Of a stretch of DNA of 64,000 nt, positions 34,753-46,718 are shown in pieces. The position numbers were made by a program, and so were the translations under genes. The notes beneath the pieces were generated by a model. That model was not told the DNA's origin. It saw nothing but the letters and a program-made list of their open reading frames with translations, and searched no databases. Location: contig NBAY01000034.1 of assembly GCA_002794775.1 (NCBI GenBank), positions 458,475-522,474 of the forward strand, given 5' to 3'. This DNA comes from Porodaedalea pini. Taxonomy: Eukaryota; Basidiomycota; Agaricomycetes; Hymenochaetales; Hymenochaetaceae. The first letter of the stretch is position 1. Every line of letters starts with the position of its first letter.

Positions 34753-36118
34753 TATGTCTAACAAGTATCTCGTGCAGAGTTTCGCACTACCGCATCGGTC
34801 ATCACTTTTTTTCCCCTGTTGTTCTTCTCAAAAATTTATGTTCCCGATTCGTTGATTTTCAGCAATTTGGCTCTCACCAAGGTCATCATAGGTACTACCA
34901 ACCCAACGTAGCCATTAATTCATAAAATTTAACGTTCCTTCATCTCCTCCGTTCCTCTATCTATAAAAGTTGTATCACACCTTGCTGGCTGTATGCATCT
35001 CCGCTAGGCACCATTTACTTAAATTAGGTCCCTTTCATTCAGCCCCATTCATCACCATTTTGTTTCCTTTCCCTCCGATTCACTTTTTTCTCTGATACAG
35101 TTGCTGGGAGGAGATATTCTGTGATATTGCATTGTGCCAACCTTTCCTTTCACTTCCGTCTTCCCCAGTTCTACAAATCCCTGTTGTACAGTTAGCAGTG
35201 TCATCGCATCACTGGCTTATATCTTCGCCAGTAGCTTATCTTCTATCCAACTCCACCCATTACCATCTTATATTCATTTATTTCGTCTCCCCCCCCCCTC
35301 TTTTTTTTTTCAAATTTCCGCACTACAGCCTCCCCATGATGCTCTTTGCTGGGTACGGACATTCTACCTCGGGCGCATCGTCTGCCGCTCATGGGTCACA
35401 TGGTTTCACCTTTTATCTACTCAACGTCACTGACTTTCTTTTCACCGGGTACTGACGTGCACAATTCCAATACAGTGACAGACTAATGAACAGGAAGTTT
35501 GGTCCAAACCTAGGGGTACTGCAGGTACAGTAGATGATGCTGATCAAACCCCTGTGATACTCACGCACAAACTTGTGTGCTTCCATCTCGTCTTAAAGTT
35601 AAGTACATATCATTGGCTTTATGATATCTATGTACGCATATGTACAGATGGTTCTCATAGATATTTGGCCCCTGTTTTAGGAATCTCATGTCGCATGTCA
35701 GTATTCACACAAGACAGACAAATAAAATAATTGCGCTGCTCTGTACTCCACAAAAAAATTGGAAACTTGATAGAACAATATATACTGAACAGATAGAGTA
35801 AACTTTTAGTTCATGGCAACATTAATGGGTCATTGCAGGATTGGATGCAATGATAGGCTTTCACAGCTGTGTACTTTCCACATCTGACTCTCGATTCACA
35901 TGCACTATATTTGGATGACCCTTGATCAATACAAGTTTGACTGCCAGTCCTATCAGAAACACCATGTGCTGCGGACTCGGATACAGAAGAAATAATGACG
36001 TGGACAGTGATGCCGTAGAGTCCACTAGATCTTGGTTGGGTGAAGACGAAGGGGAAGCATGCAGAAATTAGGTGTGTTGATCAAATTTCAAAATTGGAAA
36101 GAAGTCGGCTAAGTATAT
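34753..36118. other. Long non-coding stretch
   Basis: This is T/C-rich sequence with short frames only. A run of ten C followed by ten T lies at about 35289-35311. No gene, RNA or repeat was recognised. Confidence 0.45.
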
Positions 36119-36595
36119 TAAGAACCCGTTCGGCTGCATTTTTGTGCACAACCTCGATTTTGCCTACCGCGATTTGCACAAGTTGCAAATCGCGGTAGGC
36201 GGCGTGGGAAGTGACTAGAGATTTTCACCGTGTGCTGTGTTCGGGATGCTCATTTTTGACTAGTGACAGAAACACCATATTACAACACACTTAAAAATAT
36301 TTGATTGCGGTAGAATCGCAGGCCTCAATCATGACTTTATTTTTCTCAAATTTCATTTATTTTTTTTGCTGTGTTGTTTGTGCTTGATGGAAGAGATACT
36401 GTGATGTGAGAAACAGGTCTGAGTTGTTTTTATTTTTAAGTGGGAGATCACAAGTCGTGACAGATATGCGTGGTCGTGAGAGAGGATGCCTTTTTTTCTT
36501 TCTCTTCATCGTTTTGTGATCGTTATCGTGCGCGATAGTGCTATCAAATTTTGGCTGGCAGTTTCGTGCACAAAACTGCAGCCGAACGGCCTCTA
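36119..36595. mobile_element. MITE-like element of about 477 bp with GTTCGGCTGCA termini
   Basis: The left end reads AAGAACCCGTTCGGCTGC and the right end, on the other strand, TAGAGGCCGTTCGGCTGC. The inverted similarity continues through TTTTGTGCAC for about 27 bases. Termini of this kind resemble hAT-type elements, but no 8-bp target duplication could be found. The interior has a perfect 17-bp hairpin (36162-36178 with 36184-36200, loop CAAGT). It has no coding capacity. Confidence 0.55.
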
Positions 36596-36687
36596 AGGAT
36601 TCGTCCCGGTATGGTCTGTGAGTTTCCGATATGGCTGCAGAAGGTCAACAACATGCACTTGGCATTTAGCTTTTGCAGTCGACTGAC

Positions 36688-37058
36688 ATGTACCAGGAAC
36701 GTATAACTCTCTGCGAAGACTTCAGTTTGAAGGCCGCAATCGAGCAATGCCAAAATTTCAAGGGGGAAAAAACACCCACAAACGGTTTCTTTACTGAAGT
36801 AAATTGGTCTACGTACGTTTTGACCACTCTTTTAAGTTAGAAAGCACTCTGAATATGCGCTTCTCTTTCAAGTGACTGGTGGTCAGGTAGTGAGCTGCCT
36901 GAGCTGACTGAGTCTGAAGATGAGCTGCCCTTAGCTGCTGATGAAACGACACAGACCCAGGTTTGTTCGGTGATCTCAAGTACGACTGCAGACTATGTCA
37001 TCGATTCGTCATCGCGTGCCACACTCGGAGTGCTGTGCATTTCCAGGGAAGGTTCAGC
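36688..37058 (+). pseudogene. 5' part of the TET/JBP-like dioxygenase gene, cut by Copia
   Basis: A likely first exon begins MYQERITLCEDFSLKAAIEQ (36688) and ends at a GT donor at 36799. A following exon carries acidic SELPELTESEDELPLAADET and runs on in frame to GSA at 37058, where Copia copy 1 begins. Beyond Copia the frame resumes as ASSDRLESDASFHKRSAS before a GTGAGT donor. Reading is continuous if the 5-base target duplication is counted once. The insertion therefore sits inside a coding exon. The exact splice between the first two exons was not resolved. Confidence 0.5.
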
Positions 37059-37344
37059 TGTTGGAAGTGTGATTCTGACACTTATTTTATGTTTTCCATG
37101 CTTTTCTTGATTTATTCCCACGCCTCTGTTCGCACATGCACGCGCATGTGTGAACATCACGTGATTTTTGTCTTATGTAATATTAGCTTCAAAGCGGCTG
37201 AGACAATGTATGAGTGTCCCTATCTGTTGCACTCATCCATTGGACTCAGGTATGCACTTGTATATTAATATATACCTATCTGTTGCACTCATCCATTGGA
37301 CTCAGGTGTGAAGTGTGACCCCTTTTGGTTCACTGCTGCTAATA
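37059..37344 (+). repeat. Copia copy 1, 5' LTR
   Basis: Begins TGTTGGAAGTG and ends CTGCTGCTAATA. It contains two copies of a 31-base unit starting TATCTGTTGCACTC, and a palindrome centred on CATGCACGCGCATG that is perfect in the 3' LTR. Confidence 0.95.
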
Positions 37345-37355
37345 GGTTATGAGCC
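37345..37355 (+). promoter_or_regulatory. Copia primer binding site (initiator-Met tRNA anticodon arm)
   Basis: GGTTATGAGCC directly after the LTR is the reverse complement of GGCTCATAACC, the anticodon stem-loop of initiator tRNA-Met (CAT anticodon inside). Drosophila copia is known to prime from a cleaved half-tRNA at the same place. The copy-2 site at 56892-56902 is identical. Confidence 0.75.
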
Positions 37356-38331
37356 TTGCGCTCTAACTTCGCACACTGGTTCTGGACTTCGAGAAGCACC
37401 CCCTGCTTCAATTATAGACTGATCGGACCTGATCTGCACACCCTACACACAGTGTTTTGCCGATTGCAACGTTCCTGGTGGTTGGATTGAGCTGGATCTT
37501 TGTTGATTGGAAAATCGGTGTGTCTGCCGCGTCTCTGTCAAGTTTCGTGCCACCACATCCACTTCCCATTGCACTACACTGCATTCATTCACCACCTGCA
37601 TCCAAAACCTCTCTATCACCCATCACTCGATATTGGCTTGACTGTTCGCACTATACCTTGGCACATTGTTGGGGTTACGTGTGATCTACGTTTGTGCCAA
37701 CTTACATCAATATTCGACTCGATTTGAGTGTGCTGCAACGTTTTACTGAGCAACCACTCTTATTACACTCTGCACTTTGCTGCATCGCGTGGTTATCGCA
37801 TTTTCTGCGGAACCCTTGGTCCGATTCTCTCGAAACTTCGTCTGCGTGCTCGTGTTCACGCCTCCTCAGTGTGTGTTGATTTGCATTGCAATCGCACCAC
37901 TCGTTCTCCCTCAGTGTCCCATTTTGCATGGTTACCAGCTCTGGTGTGAGTTGATTAAGGCCCATTTCACCCCATTCTGTTGTTGTTGGATCAGACTAGC
38001 CTATCGTCTGTGAAGCTCGACTGCTCAGCCTTAGTTCGCTGATTGTGACGCTCTTTTGAGTGTCACTTAAGCCTAGAGCCTCTCTCAGTCAGCGGTGCCT
38101 GCAGGGTCTTAGCAGACCAACAGACCAGCACTGTCTTGCGGTGACTCTGTGTATACTTCGACGTTTTGAGTGTCTGGTAACCTTCATTGGCTTGCATTGA
38201 ACTGTCATCTGTAATCGTGTCATTGTGGTCTGTACACACTTTCCTTCACTGTGCCCTACTCACACATCCAATTCCTCCCAAACATCACACACACGTTGTA
38301 CCCATCGTCCCCTACCTGCCTGTGAAACGTC

Positions 38332-41300
38332 ATGTCCGAATCTGCCCCTGCCGACTCACTGTCTTCATTTAACAAGTTGGGTGAAGGCAACTATCCTACT
38401 TGGAAATTCGACATGCAGGCTGCCCTTCAGTACAAGAAGCTTTGGCACCTCGTTTCAGGCAAGGAGTCGAAGCCATCTTCTCCTCCTGATAAAGTCGAAC
38501 TCTGGGAAGAAAGGGCTGAGCAAGCAGCCGGCCTTATCTACCAGAAACTCGAAAACAGCATGCAGATTTTGGTACAATCACACATGGGTGACCCTGTAGA
38601 GATGTGGAAAGCGCTCGAGAAACTGCACAAGCAGGACAACCCAGCTGCACGTTTTATTGCCTATGACGAGTTTTTCGGTATCAGCAAGAAGGAGGATGAG
38701 TCTTTGACCGCACTAGTCAGCAGAGTTGAGCATGGACTTCATAACATCAGAAATACGCGCACTAGCACTCTCAAACTCGAAGAGTTTGAGGATGAGCTTG
38801 CATGTGTTGCCCTGGTTCGCTCCCTGCCTGAAGAGTACTCATCCTTCCGCTCTGCACTCTTGCTCCTGACAGATTTCAAGTTAAAGACGCTTAAGGAAGC
38901 ATTTATGCAGGAGCAAATGAACCGTCAATCGCGTGCCGGTGATCAGTCCATGGCCCTAAAAGCGTCCTCTGCTCCCTCTAAGCCTTCCTCATCGTCTCAG
39001 CCTGTTGTCTGCGAATTTTGCGGCATTAAAGGTCATCCAGAGTCGAAGTGCTTCAAGAGACGTGATGCAATTGATGCAATTAGGGCCAAGAGGAAGGATA
39101 ACAAAGGGAAGACTAAGGAGAAAGCACAATCTGCTCAGCAGGACAACTCCGAGTCTGTCCAATCTGCTGAATTTGCTGGAAATGCAAGTACACCAGACTT
39201 CACCAACCCCCATACACCCCTCATTCTCGATGCAGGAACTGATTGGATCGTTGATACAGGTGCCACTTGCCACATGACACCCCACCAACACTGGTTTCAC
39301 AAATATTCACCAAATTGCACCCCTATACGCCTTGCAAACAACGAAATCATCTATTCTGTTGGAGTGGGCACAGTGCGATTTCAACCAGTAATCAATGGCA
39401 AAGATGGACACTTACTTGAATTTGAACGTGTACTTCATGTCCCTGATTTGCGAAACAATCTCCTCTCAGTCCTGTATTTAACTCGTGCCAAATCGTATAT
39501 TGTCACCATTCAGCATGATAAGATTCTATTCAATCGAAATGGCACTCTCCTCTTCACTGCAAATGTCACTCCCAACAATGCTGCATCACTCAATGGCCAA
39601 GTCGTACCCATGAGTGCATTCTCTGCACTTACAAGCACTTGTCCACTTGATTTGACTCTGTGGCATCGACGTTTTGCACACCTACACCATGGTGATGTGA
39701 AGAAACTGCTCAATGAGCATTTAGTTGAGGGAATGGTGATTAAGTCAAAGGACTTGCCAGATCCAATCTGTGAGCCTTGCATTGCAGGCAAACAGCATCG
39801 TTCTAATGTCTCAAAACTTGCATCGCATCGTGCATCAAGTCTTCTTCAATTGGTTCACTCAGATGTGCATGGTCCTCTTCCCATTCAGTCAAGGAATGGT
39901 TACAAGTACTGGATCACCTTCATTGATGATTTCAGTCGCTTCTGGGCAGTTTTGCCTTTGAAGAAGAAGAGTGACGCTTTTAGTGCTTTTAAGCATTTTA
40001 AGGCATATGCAGAGAATCAGTTAGATTTGAAGATTAAGGCCACTCGTGATGATAAGGGAGGAGAATACATGCCAAAGGAATGGGATCAACTCTGCGAAAA
40101 TGAAGGCATTCATCGCCAGCACACTGTCAGAAATGAACCCCACCAAAACGGTGTTGCTGAACGTGCAAACAGGATGTTAGCTGAGGGCATCACCACTATG
40201 CTGAATGAAGCACACTTACCTGCTACTTTCTGGTGGGATGCAGTTGCTGCTTTTGTTCATGTCCATAATCGCTCTCCTACATCTGCGGTGAATGACAACA
40301 CACCCTATCAACTCTGGTACAAGTCTAAACCAGATGTTTCTCATTTTCGCGTTTTTGGCTGCACTTCATATGTGCATGTCCAGAAAGATCAACGCAAACA
40401 GTTGCAATCCTACACACAGAAATGTGTCTTCCTTGGCTACCCTGCAAATTACAAAGGATGGCTATTCTGGAACCCTGTTACACGCAAGGAGATCATTAGT
40501 GACTCTGCTCAATTTGATGAACGCGTGTTTCCAGGCAATTCTAGGACTCCTGTTGATTTGCGGGTACAATCTCCTCCAGAGGCAAAAGATCTGCCAGAAC
40601 AGGTGGGAGTAGAAAGTGATGATGATGATGATGTTCTGCCATCTCCTCCACCTCCTGTTTGTCCAGTGGACCCTCCTGTACCTCCACCAACTCATTCCCC
40701 TTCTCGCTTGCTTCTGCACGTAAACACACTGTGTCTCCTCCACCTTCTCAGACTCATCCTGCTAAGAAACCAAGGAGTGAGCACCCTAATCAGACTCAAA
40801 CTCCGTCATCAGCTCCTCCTCCCAGGCCAAAACCACGCACTACCACTGGTGCATGGTACAGAATGATCAATCCACTTATGGATTATCCAGGTCGACACAT
40901 TCCTAGACCTGATCCTGTTCCCATACCTGAGCCTGAAGTTGTGCATCAGCCAGAAATGGATGTGCACATGGAGGATGCTGAACAGCACGATGAACTTGAT
41001 GTCATGTCTGAAGAGGAGATGCAAGCAGAAGCGCTCATGTTCAATGGGCTCATGGACTTTGGCACAAATGCAGGTCTTGAAGACAAGTACATTGCTTTTG
41101 ATGATGCGTTTGACTATGTCTTCAAGTCTACAAATCGTCTTGAGCATGTATTCTCTGCAGAAGTGTGCAAGCAATATGGGCCAGAGCCCTACCAGTGGAA
41201 GGATATCAAGGGGCGCCCTGATGCCCATCTTTGGGAACAGGCTGCAATGGAAGAGTTCATCAGTCTGATTGAGAATGGCACTTTCCAGCCTGTCAGACTT

Positions 41301-42746
41301 CCAACTGGTCGTAAAACTATTGGTTGTCGCTGGGTGTTCAAACTCAAGCGCAAGGCAGATGGCTCTGTGGACAGGTACAAGGCAAGACTGGTTGCAAAGG
41401 GATACTCACAGCGACCAGGATTGGAGTTTTCACAGGTGTTTGCACCAACTGCAAAGTGGGTGGCACTACGTGCAATTCTAGCTATAGCTGCACTTGAGGA
41501 CCTTGAGCTTTACAGTGTAGACATCTCCACTGCTTTTCTCAATGGTGAGATGGATCATGATGTCTACATGGACCAGCCTGAAGGGTTTGAGGAGTATTAT
41601 GGTGCTGGATTTGTTCTTAAGCTAGTAAAGTCTATCTATGGACTGAAACAAGCTGGACGCCAGTGGCACAAGAAACTCGATTCAGTACTGAAGGGTATGG
41701 GCTTCCAACTGGTGCGCTGCGACAACAGTATATGGGTCTATCGCAGAGAGGATGTGCGCATTATCATTCCTGTCTATGTTGATGACATGACCATTGCTAC
41801 AAAGTTGAAGGAGCAGTACCAGTTTGTGAAGAGTGAGTTGGAGAAGCACTTCAAGCTACATGACCTCGGGCCAACTTCATTCCTCTTGGGAGTTCACATT
41901 GAGCGTGATCGCTCTCAGCACTCTTTGTCTATATCTCAGCGCCAGTATATCATTGACATACTTGAGCGTTTTGAACTTAGCAATTGTGGCACTGTGACAA
42001 CCCCACTACCTGAAGGTCATAAGCTTAGCAAGTCCATGGCTCCCAAGAATGATGAAGAGACTGCCTTCATGAAGACTGTTCCTTACAAGCAGTTGGTGGG
42101 CGCTCTCATGTATCTTGCTGTGGCTACACGCCCAGACATTGCTTATGCAGTGGGAGTTCTGGCACGTTTTAGTGCTAATCCTGGCATGGCTCACTGGAAG
42201 GCTGCAAAGCACTTGTGTCGTTACCTTCAAGGTACCAAAGACTACAAGTTGACTTATGCATCTGACCCCAACTCAGCTGAGCTGTTCACCACATTCTCTG
42301 ATGCAGACCATGGTGGTGATGAGGATGACAGGCGCTCTACAAGTGGCATGGTGGTTAAAATGGGAACTGGTGCAATCAGTTGGGCAAGTCGGTTGCAAAC
42401 CATTGTGACTCTCTCTACTACTGAGGCAGAATACATTGCTGCTGTACAATCAGGACAAGAGATCATATGGTTGCGCAACTTGCTCACTGAGTTTGGGTAT
42501 CATTTTGATGCCCCATCTGTTCTCTATGTTGACAACCAGTCTGCATTAGCAGTTGCCAGAAATCCTGAACATCATGGGCGCATGAAACACCTGGATTTGC
42601 GTCATTACTGGCTGAGAGATGTGGTTGAAGCAGGCTATGTGGATGTGAGGTACTTGCCCACTAAGTCTATGCCAGCTGATATCATGACCAAAGCCCTTGG
42701 GCGCTTGAAAGTGGGAGAGATGTGTGGGATGTTAGGTCTTAGGTGA
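38332..42746 (+). pseudogene. Copia copy 1 Gag-Pol polyprotein, one frameshift
   Basis: Retrotransposon polyprotein. The order is Gag (start MSESAPADSLSSFNKLGEGN), zinc knuckle CEFCGIKGHPESKC, aspartic protease DWIVDTGATCHM, Gag-pre-integrase LWHRRFAHLHHGDV, and integrase core with ITFIDDFSRFWAV and PHQNGVAERAN. Reverse transcriptase follows with VDISTAFLNGEMDHDVYMDQ and the catalytic YVDD. The end is RNase H (TTEAEYIAA, DNQSALAVARNP). The frame breaks near 40704, between integrase and RT, where copy 2 has one extra C. The first half therefore stops at 40866 and RT lies in another frame (readable from 40659). The element is probably unable to make Pol by itself. Confidence 0.93.
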
Positions 42747-42774
42747 CTTACAGATGTGTCAGATCAGGTGGGAG

Positions 42775-43059
42775 TGTTGGAAGTGTGATTCTGACACTTA
42801 TTTTATGTTTTCCATGCTTTTCTTGATTTATTCCCACGCCTCTGTTCGCACATGCGCGCGCATGTGCGAACATCACGTGATTTTTGTCTTATGTAATATT
42901 AGCTTCAAAGCGGCTGAGACAATGTATGAGTGTCCCTATCTGTTGCACTCATCCATTGGACTCAGGTATGCACTTGTATATTATATATACCTATCTGTTG
43001 CACTCATCCATTGGACTCAGGTGTGAAGTGTGACCCCTTTTGGTTCACTGCTGCTAATA
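42775..43059 (+). repeat. Copia copy 1, 3' LTR
   Basis: Matches the 5' LTR except at scattered positions. It carries the intact 30-base palindrome at 42843-42872 (half-site TGTTCGCACATGCGC). Confidence 0.95.
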
Positions 43060-44771
43060 TCAGCATCTTCAGACAGACTGGAATCTGATGCGAGTTTCCA
43101 TAAACGCTCAGCAAGCTCAAGTGAGTCCTTTCATTGACTAGGTATGGGTTTGTGTTGATCAGATGATGCCTTGAAGCGCAAACTCTCGTGAACTGCAATG
43201 CAGGAGATAAAAGGGAGCTCCCGAGGAAACGAGGCAAGGGCAGCGTGGAGAAACGTGTGGGGGATTACAAAAAAAGGCAACAAACATTGAAGAAGAAGAA
43301 GGCTCGCCAAAACAACGCATCACGCAAATTCTCATCACAACTCTATGAAAATGCAAGCGTAACAGCTACCATCTTCAGTACTGAGACGATAAAACGTGAG
43401 TCTCCTGGCTGGAGTGGCAAAAATACATCAAGTAGGTACAATTTTGAATGTAAAATCCGTGTAGCTTATCCGATGCATTACTAGACACAGAAGATCTTTT
43501 CAGTACATCCGCATCTGTCGATGATGAGAGGTCTATATCAAGTACATCTGTGTCAGAAACTTTTCTGGCCTACGTCCCAGACGCGCTGCGTAACCTCATT
43601 GAAAAAAAGGGTTATAGATACGTTGTACATACAGAGTAAGTCGCAGCTCATCATGTCACTATGCCTCAAGTAAACACACTCTCCTTGAATAGTAATCTAC
43701 ATCTATTCACTGACGCGGACGGAATCATATTTGGTGCAAAGGTGCAGCCACCCAAGGAGGGCTGGTCTGAGAAGGGTGGTACTGCTGATAACATATTCGA
43801 GCACATTGCAAACTGTGTCAGAGGAGGGGCAGCGGATAAGTCAAGCAGTTCATCTGGGCACGGAAGAATGGCACAGCGACATCCACATCAAAGCAGATGT
43901 ATTTCCTATGGCCTCTCTAATAGGCAGGGACAAAGGGTAAGGGTCATTCATCAATAATCAAGGAAGGGGGCAGGTTGAACCTCGATCCTCTGATATAGAC
44001 AATCCAACGACTTGGGGGTGATCCGTTGCTGGCCCAAAACCGATCCAGAGCGGTAGCCATCGATGAACTGATGAATAATCAGCACATGAAGCGTTTCGCC
44101 ACCCACGTTGGCTGTAAGTTCATGTCGTTCAATTTTAGGTAAAGAGTCATTCTTATTCAGCTCATTTACTAGCATGCGCCAATGCTTTGTTTCCACACCA
44201 CCGCCAAATGTACATAGCTCTTCAACAGAAGCTAGGGGTGGAACCAGGCTTGCGGAGCCATGTGTATGAAGGTTCCCCCTTCCTCAGCACATCAATCAAC
44301 ACCAGACCTCGTGCCGAAACAAGGTTTCACCGGGATGCCAAAAATCTTGTTGGTGGAATCTGTGCTATTGGAGCATTCGGCAACTTCGACCATCGCACCT
44401 CGGCTCATCTCATCCTTAAGGAACCCAAGCTCATTATCGAGTTCAAGCATGGAGATGTAGTGATCATCCCGTCTGCCGCAGTCACTCATTGTAATTCTCC
44501 TCTACAGGAGGGTGATGACAGAGTATCTGTTGTCCAGTATACTGCAGCCGGGTGCTTTCGGCATAGCTACCAGGGAAATCGAGTTCAATCAGAAATGGCT
44601 ATCACTGAAATTGGAACTATCAAAGGAGAGGGAAGCAATCGATTTGTGGAGTCATGGAACCTCTTCCATTCTGTAGAAGACTATCGAAAGGCGCAGAATA
44701 CGGGTTTTGTTGTTAGCAGGGATGTGTTCGATGAAGTCAATTCTGGGCTGTCGCTTCTTGTCCACTCATAG
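43060..44771 (+). CDS. TET/JBP-like 2-oxoglutarate/Fe(II) dioxygenase (3' part of a gene split by Copia)
   Basis: Spliced exons give, in order: a basic region (DKRELPRKRGKGSVEKRVGD); an acidic Ser-rich linker ending LRNLIEKKGYRYVVHTE; DNLHLFTDADGIIFGAKVQP; DELMNNQHMKRFATHVG; and the last exon (from about 44176), which begins ANALFPHHRQMYIALQQKLG. The last exon holds the oxygenase core. FHRDAKN supplies the HxD iron ligands, GDVVIIPSAAVTHCN the distal His, and DRVSVVQYTAAGCFR the Arg that binds 2-oxoglutarate. Basidiomycete genomes carry expanded TET/JBP dioxygenases, often near KDZ transposons; related proteins oxidise 5-methylcytosine. The catalytic exons are intact, but upstream coding sequence is interrupted by Copia copy 1. 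A shorter protein could be made only from a downstream start. Substrate not known. Confidence 0.6.
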
Positions 44772-45412
44772 TCAAATACTTAAATGTTTGGCTTCATCCA
44801 AAATGATCTCTCCTTATGTCAAGTATAATATATTGTTTTACGTGAATGCTCAAACTGGCGTAAAATTGAGAGATACAACCTACATGCTAACAGAAGAATT
44901 CTGTGTTTCCATTGGGGTTTTGATCCATAACAGTGAGTTACGTATGGAGCAAATGTGACTCATTGCACGAGGAGTATATTATCACTGAGATGTACGATTT
45001 CATCATTAATTATGAACTCGGGCAGCATACACAAAAATGACTCAACATGAATCAAATGCCAAAATACAAGTCGATCCGGGTGTTCGCCAACGAGATAAAT
45101 GGTGATGTGGTAAATGTTGAACTTGAACGAATCACATACAACAATTGCTCCATTTTTCATGTACGATGGGTTTTATGAGTTGACAATTGTACCTCTGCGT
45201 AGGTAATTTTCTTTCAATTTGGTCGATATCCTGACATTGTATGCGTACTTTTTACGTGAGTGGTGCAAATCTGTCGGCTGAATCGGATGCCGACACGGTA
45301 TATGATCCATGTTTCAGATATGATGACTGCACCTGTGAACATAAATAAGCGAACATCGTATCAAGTCAGGACATCTCGTACTCACAGCTTCATCTACTGC
45401 TCTCCTATCATC
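44772..45412. other. Intergenic spacer
   Basis: Short frames only. This is the likely 3' UTR of the dioxygenase and the upstream region of the next gene. No repeat or RNA was seen. Confidence 0.4.
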
Positions 45413-46718
45413 ATGACTCTTGACATTGCGACCTACGGCGTTGCGAAAGCCAGTACGTTGCATATATTGTGATTGTGATGTTGGTCTGAATTGAAGTTTA
45501 CATTAGTTAGAAAGCTAACCGATATTCACTTGAAAAACGAGAGAACGAATAGAACGTCGGCCAACTACTTGACCTGCAGCAAGCAAGTGAGTCGCAATGC
45601 TGGTTCGTGACATGATATTTGACTCACGATACATAGGACTTTAATCAGCAAGCTTATAAAGTCGTCTTCTGTGGCGAACCTCCAATGTGGAGACTTGTTG
45701 AAGGTGACACCAATGACGGCTTTGAGGAATGTATTTTTCGACTTGTTGGAGTCGTCACGAACCTTAACTTACCTCCTGTTGACAGGTAAGCTCTAATGAA
45801 ACGACAAGCTATGTAATTGCTTATCAACGTACAGACATCTCAGAGGAGGTAAAATCGGATATGCTTTGCAGGCGATCAACATTACGTGCTTTGACTCGCC
45901 CTGCGTCGAATATATGAAGAAGAACATAATAGCCTTGGATGATATCTTCCATCGTGAATTTGTACGAGATAAGTACAAGCGCTGGACCCCGAGATTCTTC
46001 ACGGAAGTATCGAAGATTTCAGCTAGTTCGCGATATCTCACCCCTGCAAAACTTTGCCCAAAAAGCCGGTTGTACACGTTGAACGTCGATGTCGATCCTA
46101 CAGACATTTTAAATGATGCCATCGTGAGTGGAGATTGGAAGCATATAGATGATAATCGAGTGGATTATTTTCGATGGGAAGTGAACAAGAACAGAAAGAA
46201 AATGTGCGCTCTGAAATCATGCCTTTGTCTATAACTCACTGATACAATCATGTTTGCAGAGCAAAGCCTGCTCGATCTGTTATGTTCAATGTGGGTGATA
46301 TTGTCGAAATCCAAGTTGCTTTTGTTGCCGTCGGAAAGGACTCAAAACATCTAAAAATGGTTCTTCGATCGGTTTTGCATGTGGATTCAACTATTCGTGA
46401 GGTATGTTATCTGTTCTATCAGAGAGTCCTTCTTATAATTATCTGCTACAGGAAATGGATTATGCCGCATTTGAAGCGCGATTTGCAGAGCGAAAACGAC
46501 GTGCTGAAGAGGCATCGAACATTGTTCATAATGTTAGACGGAGAGTAGCCTACGATGTTGAAGAAGAAGAAGAAGAAGAAGAAGAAGAAACTAATATGGA
46601 GGAAGTTGAGTCGGACGTCGGGCCATTATCACACCAAATTGACGCGGTGGCTTTGAATTGCAGCACTGCTGGCACATCATGTGATAGGTTTTCCTATATG
46701 GGTAGCTTCAAAGAGTGA
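45413..46718 (+). CDS. Uncharacterised multi-exon protein with a poly-Glu C-terminus
   Basis: The start at 45413 gives MTLDIATYGVAKA. Introns with GTACGT and GTGAGT donors lead to RKLTDIHLKNERTNRTSANY, then DFNQQAYKVVFCGEPPMWRL, then a large block with VDRHLRGGKIGYALQAINIT and SRLYTLNVDVDPTDILNDAI. A further exon reads SVMFNVGDIVEIQVAFVAVG, and a last exon starts EMDYAAFEARFAERKRRAEE. The final exon has a GAA trinucleotide run (46559-46588) coding for consecutive Glu. The VGDIVEIQVAFVAV strand pattern and basic helix might suggest a nucleic-acid-associated role, but I recognise no family. Splice sites are well formed and no lesion is apparent. Confidence 0.55.

Larger units (their letters stand above)
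37059..43059 (+). mobile_element. Ty1/Copia LTR retrotransposon, copy 1 (full length)
   Basis: A 6,001-bp element with LTRs 37059-37344 and 42775-43059, flanked by TCAGC on both sides (37054-37058, 43060-43064). The primer binding site follows the 5' LTR, and a purine-rich AGGTGGGAG precedes the 3' LTR. The LTRs differ from each other at several positions, so the insertion is not brand-new. Both LTRs contain a 31-base direct duplication and a near-perfect palindrome. Confidence 0.96.

Noticed and set aside
35134..35455. Overlapping plus-strand open frames
   Set aside because: Pyrimidine-rich low-complexity sequence open in two frames at once; no coding character.
46559..46588. GAA repeat as a CRISPR-like or regulatory repeat
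   Set aside because: It is a simple trinucleotide run inside a coding exon, encoding consecutive Glu.
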